28,605 nt of DNA. Source: Cyclostephanos tholiformis (Eukaryota > Bacillariophyta > Thalassiosirophyceae > Thalassiosirales > Thalassiosiraceae). Location: contig JALLPB010000146.1 in NCBI GenBank assembly GCA_036939975.1, forward strand, positions 1-28,605, read 5' to 3'. The notes below the pieces were generated by a model. It was given only the letters and a program-made list of their open reading frames with translations, searched no databases and was not told the DNA's origin. The translations under genes and the position numbers were made by a program. This document shows positions 1 to 8,855 of this stretch, in pieces. Position 1 is the stretch's first letter. The number at the start of each line of letters is the position of its first letter.

Positions 1-22
1 GGGGGGCGGGGGGGGGGGGGGG
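1..22. repeat. Poly-G tract at window edge
   Basis: An almost pure G run (one C at position 7) opens the window and lies in frame with the DEX1-like gene as poly-Gly. It resembles the G tract next to the N at 16387, so its length may be a sequencing artefact rather than real sequence. Confidence 0.7.
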
Positions 23-3000
23 AGGTGGATCAACGAGGAGGATGCGCGATGTCCACTGAGCTTCCGACTCGGATCGTGCCATGGCGCGCATTTTGGTGGA
101 ACCTACGATCCATCATATTCGGGCGGTGGTGCTGGCAGTAGCAGTAGGGGCTCGGCGCACGCCCCCCCGGTGATCTACCCCCTCCATCCGGACTACGACG
201 CCGGATCGGGACGACAGATATTGTTAACCGCCGACTGGGAGATGCTTGAGATGTGGACGCCCGGTAGCGCCGTTGGGGCCAGGGATTACCGACCGGGCGG
301 TGGTGGTGGCCTAGGAGGGGGCGTAGAGGGATGGTCCGCGGAGCGTCTTAAAGAGGACGAGCAGTTCCCCCTCCTCTTCGAGGGGTCGTCGTTCTACCAC
401 ACGTCGCCCATCGTGCACGACGTGTCGGGGGATGGCGTCGCCGATGCTATCTTGGGTGATTACGATGGTAATCTGCATATCGTCGGGTTGGACTTCGAGT
501 CATCCCGCGGTGGCGGCGGTGTGTCGGGGGACGGGAGTGGTAGGAGGAGGAGGAGGACGAGAGCCTACCGTCGGATAATCGTGCCGAGACTTTACGTGCG
601 CAAGTCGTGGTTCGAGGTGGCCATTAATCGAACGAGGGAGGACCAGGCCATGTTGGCGATGAACGCGACGACGAACGCGTCCTCCTCAGTCGAACAAAAC
701 ACCAAGTGGGAGGAGTTCGAACCCTATCACACCTACTTCGCCACGGCGGGGGACGAGAAGTGGAGGGGAGAGAGCGATGAAGTGGCGCTTCGGGGAGTTT
801 CGGGCAACGTTTTAAACATGGACGTCGACTCTGCGAGGGGATTGGCCGATAGGAGGAAGGAGTCGAATGGTCGTCGTAGCAGCGGTGTGGGAGGCGGAGA
901 GGATGACATCGTCGAGGGGGGGGATGCGCACCGGCGATTACAAGAAATTCACGCTGATGCCAGTCTAGACGAGCACGAGGATGGCGAGGGTGATGCGGGA
1001 CACAATCGAGACGAAGGGAAGGAAGTCGGTCCCGGAGTTGTCGGTGTTGATGTGGATCCGAATCAGGACGAGCACAGGGAAGCCGGAAGCGAAGTGATTT
1101 CCATTCAAGACGAAGGTGGGGCAGGTCAAATCGAAGGGATCGAAAGTAACAATGCGGGGGCGGATGAAGGAGAGGCACCCAAACGCTACTTGGATGATTA
1201 TTTGTCATCTGAGGAGGGATTATTCGACGACGCGATCGGTGCACCTCCCGATGGTACAGAATCTACGGAAAAACTCACGGAATTCTTGGGAGAAGATACT
1301 TATCTAGAACATGAAGAGGAGGGGCTTGATTCCACAGAGGTGGGCCGAACTACAGATGATTATTATGGTGATCACGGAACGGACGATTACTACTACAGAC
1401 GATACGGATCCAGACCAGAGCCACCTGAAGGATGGGATTCTCATAGACAATGGCAAGCTGCAAAGGATAAGTATTATCACGACTCCAACTACATAAGATT
1501 GCCGCCTCATTTATTGTCCACTTGCTCCTTGGTAGAATTGCCACGTACATTCGGTGCTTCGAGTAAACCCGAGGAAAGGATTGATGAGATAGTTTTGTGT
1601 GCTGTGTCCTATTACTTTGATGAAGACGAATGTAAGGATCCCTCAAAAGGTCAAGGGAGGAGTTTTGGAAAGCATGCCAATTCTGATGGGGGCGACGAGA
1701 CGGAGGAGCTGAGAGGACGCTATTTAGCCAGCGCAGTCATGGCATACAACTTGAGGTAAGGTACAATGATGGCGTAGGATCGATCATCGCATTCGCTATA
1801 GCTGAGGAGATTTTCGCGAAAAAAAAAAAAAAATACACACACACTCTCTTGTCGAACAGGTGGAATTACTGGTCTACTCAAGAAGTGCTCGACTTGTCGA
1901 CAGATTGGTCGGCGCCTCTTGGGGATATTGTCGAAGGTGGGACTGCAGGCATTCACTCGGATGCGCACAATGGAAGTAAGTGATAGTCTTTTGTTGAATG
2001 AGTACTGATATGCATCTCATTTTCAAAATTTACCATTTTTGCAGTGGGTGCATGGGCATTGGCCACTCCTATTTTCGTCAAACTGGATGGTTCTGACAGG
2101 AATCACATCGTAGTGGGAACAAGCATGGGTTTGGTGTACGCTTTAGATACGCACTATGGCTCGAAGAGTGGATGGCCTGTTCAAATGCGGCACCCAGTCG
2201 AGCAGAAGGTTGTTGTCGAGGACGTCGTGGGCAATACGAACCTCGAAGTTTTTGTCGTCGACGCAGGGGGGGATTTGGCATCCTTAAATTCGGATGGAGC
2301 TGTTCTATGGGCGCGGAGCCTCCTGAGGCACGATGAGACATTGTCGACTAATGAGGTCGTTCATGTCGTACGAGGGACTTCGCCAATGTCCCTGGGGGAT
2401 ATAGATGGAACGGGTAGACTTGCATTAGTTCTCCTTGCGAGAGTCGCTACAACTGATCATCAACATACCCATCGGCCAGACATGCATGATGTGATTGAGT
2501 ATCGGCTTTACGCTATAGACTGCGTTACCGGAGACGACCTACCTCAGTTTCCGGTTGCGCTCGGTGAAGGGTCGCACATATCGCGTACGTCTCGCATACC
2601 CCAACCCTTGCTTATCGACCTTCACGAAAACCAGCAACACTGGATGGATTCAATACATGGACTATCCGATGAGAGTATCTACAGGATTCGTGAAATCAAC
2701 ATCGAGGCATCCAAACACGACTCGCCCCCGCCGAGACCTCACGGTGGTTCCGGTCGCGGTTTGCACGTCGTGCAACCCGTCGGTTCCACGCTTCACATCA
2801 TCGAGGGATCGACATCGTGCGAGCAAACGATCGACGTTGGCGATTCGATCCCGTCCATGGTTCAGGCGGACGACGTGCACGGAACGGGTGGTCTCGATCT
2901 AGTCGTAACGACGTCCCAGGGGGAGATTCTCACCCTGGAATCCGACGTTGTTCCGTATCACCCCCTGAACGTTTGGTCGGCGGGGGTGGCGCGTTCTCCG

Positions 3001-3601
3001 GGAAGTCATAATGCGCACGCTCACGGATTTTCCTCGTCGCAGGGGATATTCGTACATCCCATATCCAGGCAATTTCGCGACATTTTGGGCATATACATCC
3101 CCATCACATTCGAGATCTTCGACAGGAGGCCGAACATCGAGGGCGAGGAAAATAGGCGCGTTTACCAGGTCGAGGTTCGTGCCGGGATGTCGGTTAAGCG
3201 CACCGTCTACGCGCGCACCTTCAATGCAACCGGCGTCTATACAGAACGCATTCAGATCCCGTTCGGGCCCGGTTATTACGCGTTCTCCGTTAGAATGATC
3301 ACGACGCACGGAATTGTGTACGAGGATACGTTCCACGTTGGATGGAACGTCAATTACATGGGAGGGCTGTGGCTTATGGTTTGCCTGCCCCTTTTACTTG
3401 CCTCTATACCGATATTGATGTTCAAGGTGAGTTGCCCAATACCTTTCGGCGTGGCCTGCTCATTATTTGCATTCGCATTCATCACCCCCATTTTGCGTGC
3501 ATTTTTATATTACATATCAGAGAAAACCAAATTGGGAAGAGGATGAGGACTTTGGAAGTGGCAACAGGGGCTTGGGAATTCTGGGGTTGAACATTCAGTA
3601 A
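2..3601 (+). CDS. DEX1-like FG-GAP repeat membrane protein (5' partial, 4 visible exons)
   Basis: The frame is open to the window edge, so the true start lies upstream. Exons by splice consensus and frame: 2-1755, 1860-1975, 2045-3426, 3521-3601 (introns 104, 69 and 94 nt), giving 1110 visible residues. Integrin-alpha/FG-GAP-like blades are visible: HDVSGDGVADAILGDYDGNL near 415-475, an IVVGTSMGLVYALD blade at about 2105-2150, VVGNTNLEVFVVDAGGD near 2226-2276, and a fourth near 2854-2940. The segment VPRLYVRKSWFEVAINRTRE near 580-640 matches the layout of plant DEX1 (DEFECTIVE IN EXINE FORMATION 1). A ~230-residue acidic, disordered insert (about 780-1430) separates the blades. One membrane span (about 3358-3426) is followed by a short acidic tail ending in TAA at 3599-3601. 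In plants DEX1 is a secretory-pathway membrane protein that may bind Ca2+; its role in diatoms is not known to me. Family call fairly firm, function inferred. Confidence 0.75.
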
Positions 3602-3690
3602 TGATAATTGTACAACTTCGTTTCCTCTTATCGTGTATTATTTTATTAGAAAAGGTCTTTTTTTCTTTTCATGTCCAACTGCGCACGTAA

Positions 3691-4623
3691 TTAACGACCT
3701 TCGTTACATCGCCACCGAGGTGGATCGATGACAATAAGGTGATTGCCCATCAATCGCGACAACTCCCTCAATTCTACCAAATAATATGCGCCCCAGCTTC
3801 CACCGTGACACGCCCGAACACCCTCGGGGGTGAAAGGTCTAATCGCCACGCCGTTTTCGTAATTCTGCGGTACGAAGTTGGAAACCCCGTCATCGAACAG
3901 CTAGCAAGGCGCGATGCATAATATTATCCGTACCGACCCTCAGGTCATTGCCGCATTCGACGATCTCGGGGTAGTCGTCGCGATGTATCACCCGCTCGAA
4001 GGGACTCCCATCCGTATCGAGCACTCGCAGCACGTTGTCGGTATGTGATTTCCGAGCGGCGGGTGTAGACGTGGACCGCGCCCAGAAGATGTCGCAAAGC
4101 CCGAGGGCCGCCATCGCGCCTGGACGAACGCACGTCCTCGTGTTCGGCGTCATGATATATATCCTCGCGGCATCGTATGGAAAGTCGTCGTCGATGCGAT
4201 CGGGGATATGCAAGTTCGGGGGCGATGACAAAGACGACCCCAGGTTGGACGGCGACGAGACGGGACGGCTCGGAACGTTTCGGATCATCGATCATAGTAC
4301 CGTCCATCGAAATCGTGAATGGGACATACTATGGAGCAGATGATCGTATTGTCCAGGTCCCTCATGTTTTTGTGTCGCGGCGAAATACAAAAATAAAAAG
4401 AGAGAGACGCCGACGACGCGAAGGGGGCTCGGTCTTCGAGAGAAGAGGGGGGGGGGGGGGGGGAAAGCAAAGGGACGACGACCGGGGCATTTTTTTTTCG
4501 CTCACCCCCCCCCCAAAAATGGACCGGATCGCTATGGCTCCTGTAGCCGGCGAGGACGGTGAGACCGGACGTGCCCACCATGGCAAATCTCCGAGCATGA
4601 ATTCGGATAATTTGCGATGCCAT
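3691..4623 (-). pseudogene. Unrecognised gene, apparently frame-shifted (or mis-assembled)
   Basis: I do not recognise the product. Two coding-like stretches lie on the minus strand: one from about 4288 to 3893 (containing AARIYIMTPNTRTCVRPGAM and VIHRDDYPEIVECGNDLRVG) and one from about 3898 to the TAA at 3691-3693 (FVPQNYENGVAIRPFTPEGV, then HGGSWGAYYLVELRELSR). They join smoothly in sense but are one base out of frame at about 3896-3899, with no convincing intron. Upstream, a possible first exon begins at ATG 4623, and a donor-like GTGAGC follows a poly-C run near 4505. Acidic and aromatic residues suggest an enzyme-like domain, but no catalytic motif is clear. It converges on the DEX1-like gene (90 bp apart) and diverges from adenosine deaminase. 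Either a decayed gene, a sequencing indel, or a multi-exon gene whose 5' exons I cannot resolve. Confidence 0.45.
4440..4515. repeat. Homopolymer cluster (poly-G, poly-T, poly-C)
   Basis: A run of about 17 G is followed within 35 bases by a T run and a C run. On the minus strand these read as a C-rich/T-rich tract after a GTGAGC donor-like site, compatible with an intron pyrimidine tract. Lengths of such runs are unreliable. Confidence 0.6.
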
Positions 4624-4933
4624 TATAATATATCGTAATACCCCTCGCGGAGCCTGGCCTGGGGGCTGGTGGCTGCTGGAGAAGGATGATGACGGAAAAA
4701 AATGCCGTTTTTTTTTTTTTTCGGGGGGCGGGGAGAAAAGCAGGGGGGGGGTGCGTCGAATCGGTTTTCCCCCACCACATACGATACCTAGTTATCGTAC
4801 GTCCACTACTACTTTTTCAGGGAGATGTCCTTCCCCGACAAGGACTGTCCTCCCCCGATCAGACCATCATTGACCATATTACCTATATCCCGAATTATAA
4901 ATTCATATAAATGGATATAATATTATAGTCGCG
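4624..4933. other. Divergent intergenic region upstream of adenosine deaminase
   Basis: No gene seen. The stretch holds another T run (about 4708-4722), G runs near 4723-4752 and an imperfect hairpin (ACGATA ... TATCGT) near 4780-4800. It must contain the promoter of the adenosine deaminase gene and, if functional, that of the minus-strand locus at 3691-4623. No TATA box can be assigned confidently, although an AT-rich tract lies just before the ATG (4895-4930). Confidence 0.4.
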
Positions 4934-5121
4934 ATGGTGGATGGCGGGGACGACGAGCGCCGCCACCGCTCCGCCGCCACCGCCGCCGCCGCCGACGACG
5001 ACGACGACAATGACGAGGGCGGCAATGACGTGGGCGATGGGGCGTCGTCGGATGCAGATGGATCGACGACCGGGGCGGGGGAGGGGGCGTCATCGTCGTC
5101 GACGATGAACGGCGGTGAGGG

Positions 5122-5156
<35 letters not shown>

Positions 5157-6719
5157 GCCGTTATCCCCCGGCCTTCCTCCTGCGCATACCCAAGGCCGAC
5201 CTGCACGCCCACCTCGATGGATCGATACGCGTTTCGACCCTTATTGACCTGGCAAAACAACAGGACGTATCGTTGCCATCCCACGACGAGCACACCCTAA
5301 AGGAACGAATATTCCCCCAAACTTACGCGAATCTCGAGGAATACCTCGGCGGATTCGGTCACATATTGTCGGTATTACGGAACGAGGGCGCGTTGGAAAG
5401 GGTATCGTACGAGGTGGCGAGCGACTCGTACGACGTCGGCGTGCGGTACCTCGAATTGCGATTCGCCCCCCAGTTGCACGCGATACCGGGCGCGTTGTCG
5501 ATCGAGGACGCGACGAGGGCGGTGCTGCGGGGATTGGAACGGGCTAGGATCGACGCGGACGAATTGGATCGTTTGTCGTCGATTATGTCGTCGTATTCGT
5601 CGATCGTCGACGAGCACGACGTGGTGGACGACGACGTCGACGAGCCGTTGTCGAGGAGGCTCCGTCGCGATCATCATCCGTATTCTACCGATGCGCCACC
5701 CCATCACTACGGCCTGATAGCGTGCGCCATGCGACACTTCGTACCGTCCTTCGGACCTTGGTACGAGGCGTTCTGTGAGGTACACGTTGGGGAGGATCCG
5801 CACAGGGTGTACGGATTGGCGAGCGTGTCCCTGGTAACGGCGATGAATAAATTACGGACGACGGGGGGAATAGCGATGAACGTCGTCGCCATCGACATCG
5901 CTGGATCCGAGTCCGGATATCCGGCGAGCGACCACAGGGAGGCGTACGAATTAGCGCATCGATCCTTCCTGAATAAGACGGTACACGCCGGCGAGGCGTA
6001 CGGTCCCGAGAGCATCTTCTCCGCGATCACCGACCTTCACGCCGAGCGCATCGGACACGGATGCAACCTCTTCCGGTGGGATCTCATAGGTGCGGGCGAG
6101 GGGAGGGTTGGGAGGAAGAGGAGGGGAAGGAGGGGTCGAGGGGGGGGTGGGGTGAAGGAATGCGGGGATGATGATAACAACATGAGCGACGACCAAAAAC
6201 GGGCCTACGTGGATAATTTGACGAGGCACTTGGGCGTGAGTATCGGCTCTTTATGTGAAGTCCGTCCTTGTTTATTTTCTTCATCGTCACGGTTATTTTT
6301 CATGCCCCAACGAGTGTTGCGCGTACGACGTCGGCCCTCTCACCACCAAACAGGCCATGAGAACTTGCATCGAGGTTTGCCTAAGCTCGAATCTACAAAC
6401 GATGCCCCATTTGAACGGTGATCTGACTGGGCATCCGGCACGTAGGATGATCGAGGAGGGCTTGGCGGTTACATTTTGCACCGACAATACGCTCGTATCG
6501 CATACGGACATGTCGCGAGAGTTGAGATTGGCAGCCGAAGCATTCGAGCTGAGCCCGGGTCAGCTAAGGAATGCGGTGTACAATGGGTTCAAGCGGTCGT
6601 TCATGGCGAAGAGATACACCGCGAAACGAGATTACAACCGTATGATCATCTCGTACTACAAAAGGGTGGAGAGGGAGTTCGGCTTTGGTGGGGAAGACGA
6701 GGAAGATCATTCGGTATAA
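4934..6719 (+). CDS. Adenosine deaminase (2 exons)
   Basis: Hydrolytic deamination of adenosine/deoxyadenosine to inosine/deoxyinosine in purine salvage. Exons 4934-6235 and 6354-6719; the 118-nt phase-0 intron starts GTGAGT and ends CAG. The acceptor at 6353 was preferred over one at 6314 because it restores the family spacing from [10 protein letters not shown] to [11 protein letters not shown]. Protein 555 residues against ~350 typical. All metal and catalytic motifs are visible: HAHLDGS (zinc His91, His93), D-I-A-G-S-E, HAGE (His351, Glu354), RIGHG (His375) and TDN (Asp478). The excess length is an acidic/Ser-rich N-terminus (residues 1-75), an acidic insert near residues 215-255, and a Lys/Arg/Gly-rich loop after RIGHG (about 385-415). 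No clear targeting peptide, so probably cytosolic. The [12 protein letters not shown] and TDNTLVS signatures fit the long-known ADA family rather than AMP deaminase. Expected to be active. Confidence 0.93.
5119..5156 (+). repeat. (TCG)n trinucleotide microsatellite in coding sequence
   Basis: About twelve consecutive TCG units encode a poly-Ser stretch in the disordered N-terminus of adenosine deaminase. The tract is in frame, so unit-number changes would alter only linker length. Confidence 0.85.
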
Positions 6720-6969
6720 ACAAATAAAATACAGTTGTCCGTCTCGCCGGAGAACTAATATCACCAATCAAATTATTTACAGGGTATTTTTTGTTACATA
6801 GGTGAGGCATAGCATTACTGAAACAATGGCCGCGCCGATGCACCCCCTCTATCTCTGAAACTTTGGATGGTCCATGACGATCTAACGAAGAGGAGCACCC
6901 GTTACATCTTTCACCAGCCTTGTCTTAGGCGACACGATCTCCACTTTTTGGGTCGGTGGTCGCACTGGT

Positions 6970-7347
6970 TCAACTTGCTCCATTAACGCCGTTGCAACAT
7001 CCACCACCCTTCGTTTTCTCGTACAGTTTCCACGCCTTGTATTTCCACAAGGCGATGTATCCACCGTCATTAAATATCTTTTCTTCCGTTGCCTCCTCCC
7101 TCTGCTCGTCGACGAATGTTGTTATTTGTGTCAATCTTTCGTCGTTGGTCGATTGAAAGAAACGGAAGGAAAGAACAGAATAGATGCTGTTCAGAGCAGA
7201 GAAAAATTTTCCGGAACACAGATTGTCATACTGCGTCCCCGGTCCCCATCACTTCAACAGATTCGTCCCACCATAACCCACTCACTGTTTCTTTGCGATG
7301 TGGAGAAATACATCTTTGTGGCTCGGCTGCATCGGTAGATCAGCCAT
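6970..7347 (-). CDS. Small conserved-core protein A (75 aa, 2 exons), unknown function
   Basis: Not recognised. Built by hand: exon 1 is 7347-7286 (ATG, 20 codons plus CA), a 150-nt intron runs 7285-7136 (GTGAGT donor, AAAG acceptor), and exon 2 is 7135-6970 ending TGA. The phase-2 junction restores Gln and keeps one frame throughout, which supports the model. The predicted protein begins MADLPMQPSHKDVF, has a polar Glu/Thr-rich middle, then the aromatic/basic core GGYIALWKYKAWKLYE, and a Gly-Cys-Cys tail. No membrane span or signal peptide is evident. A gene with the same core lies head to head at 7836-8069, and 20 bases (7028-7047) match that copy exactly in inverted orientation, so the two are paralogues. 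Converges on adenosine deaminase with 250 bp between. Expression is unproven. Confidence 0.6.
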
Positions 7348-7835
7348 TGTGGGTCGAGATACTCAAGCGTGCGCCGCTCCCGTCCCGCTCTAGTCAATCG
7401 AGCCTATTAAAAATGGAGAGAGGTTATGATGGATGCGAGATCCAGACATAGACACCGCTGCATGCCAACGAACGGCCGGGCAGAAACGACCCTATCAAAA
7501 ACTTGTTCCGGGTTTCGAAAAACACAAGAATGATTCCATGCGTTGGAATGATATTTGATTTTTTAGTATTAATTCCTACACCAATCAAATGGGAAAGCCG
7601 TAAAGCACATTTGCTAAGGAACTGAAACGATTGTAAACGGATGTCGCTCCGACGTATCTTTAGCCGTTCTAACGTCTACAACATTAGTTTTTCTTCTCTT
7701 CGTCCTCCCTTCGATCATTCTAAACTCATCATAAAACAAACTCGAATCCTCGAATATCTCGATAGGAACGCACACATCACCTCGACGCAACTCTTTCGGT
7801 AAGCGAACCCTCCCTCACCAGCTTAGTTTCTTTTG
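7348..7835. other. Shared divergent promoter region of the small-gene pair
   Basis: No gene seen in these 488 bases. The region separates the ATGs of the two divergent small paralogues and is AT-rich in its middle (about 7500-7620). A donor-like GTAAGC at 7800-7805 followed by AG sites before the plus-strand ATG could mark a 5'-UTR intron of the plus-strand copy. Confidence 0.4.
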
Positions 7836-8069
7836 ATGTGCACTGAGTTCAGTTCTGTGGCTGATCATGTTGCCGTACTCTTTGATCGCGATATTTCCAA
7901 AATCTCTCGATACGATGTGCAGCCACCTAAAAAAATGCTCTCCATCGAGAACAAACTTGACGATATGGCCGAAACCGCTGCATTTGAAGCGGGCGGTTAT
8001 CCCGCCTTATGGAAATACAAGGCGTGGAAGATGTACGAGGCCGTGAGCAGTGGCGAATGTTGCAAGTAG
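7836..8069 (+). CDS. Small conserved-core protein B (77 aa), unknown function
   Basis: Single-exon frame with ATG at 7836 and TAG at 8067-8069. The C-terminal half reads FEAGGYPALWKYKAWKMYE then a short GECCK end, paralleling protein A (GGYIALWKYKAWKLYE then GGGCC). The N-termini are not alignable by eye, although both have a charged segment just before the core. The 20-base match to the opposite-strand copy lies at 8010-8029. An AATAAA at about 8180 could serve as poly(A) signal. No membrane span, signal peptide or known domain seen. An upstream exon is possible, because a donor-like site sits at 7800. Function unknown; conservation of the core between two diverged copies is the best sign that it is a real protein. 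Confidence 0.6.
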   Translation: MCTEFSSVADHVAVLFDRDISKISRYDVQPPKKMLSIENKLDDMAETAAFEAGGYPALWKYKAWKMYEAVSSGECCK

Positions 8070-8855
8070 ACTAGTGTCGTAATGACTAGCTGTTGTGTGT
8101 TCCAACGAGATGCTGCATAGTGGGCAAGATCGATTCAGCACTGAAGTAGCTAAAATTTCAGTTGTATAAAATATGTAACCAATAAACCGAATTTATTGGA
8201 ATTTATATCAAGTCTGGCATTTCCAGAGGTGACTCTGTGAACCAAACTTTTCGAGGCTTATATGCATTGGGCCTATTATGTTATTAAGGCTGAAGTTTAT
8301 GCGAGGATATGATTCACGTCTTAGGCTGGGTTCTGCTGTGGCTCCACTAAAAATGCAGCAAAAATGGTTTCACGAGAAATACTTCGCTAGCTTTCGATTA
8401 GAAAATGCAATATCGTTGACATCTTGACTCTACGTAGTCATGGCTTTGCAGTGGCACTAAAGAGATGGAAAATCGTTGTCTTAATTGATTTTATTCTTAC
8501 ATATGTTACGCTAAGACTACGCGTTTGTGTTGGGTGATCGTTTTGTTAGTAATCGTGGTCACATCTCAGTTGGGTTATGGAAGGCAAAGAAAGTGAGCTT
8601 GTTGTGTCGAAAGTGTTGTGATACTTTCGAAGGAAATATCTTGAAATAAGAAGCAGTTGCCGCTTGTCGATACTAAGCTAAGGGGGGGTGAAGCTGCCTA
8701 GGTCACAGTGCTAAAATTCCATTGTTTATCAGCTTAGTAATATTTGAACACATACACAGATATATTACAGCGAGGATGATTTTACGAAGAACTAGACCCA
8801 CAAATATCTAGCCTGGAATGCTGACTTGCATTGAGAAATGTTGGCATCTCTAAAA
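8070..8855. other. Convergent intergenic region, no gene seen
   Basis: Neither strand shows a coding-like frame. The stretch holds 3'-UTR-like AT-rich DNA including AATAAA near 8183, and one 8-bp stem hairpin (8607-8630). No tRNA, snRNA or repeat was recognised. Confidence 0.5.

Noticed and set aside
6315..6353. Alternative adenosine deaminase acceptor at 6314 adding 13 residues
   Set aside because: Frame-compatible, but it breaks the family spacing before [11 protein letters not shown] and the site is not preceded by a good pyrimidine tract.
6742..6759. Shared TCTC(G/A)CCGGAGAACTAAT at 6742-6759 and 24472-24489
   Set aside because: 17 of 18 matching bases is near the level expected by chance for all pairs in 28 kb, and flanks do not match.
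8607..8630. Hairpin TCGAAAGT / ACTTTCGA with 8-base loop
   Set aside because: Short stem in AT-rich intergenic DNA; no sign of a structured RNA gene or terminator role in a eukaryote.
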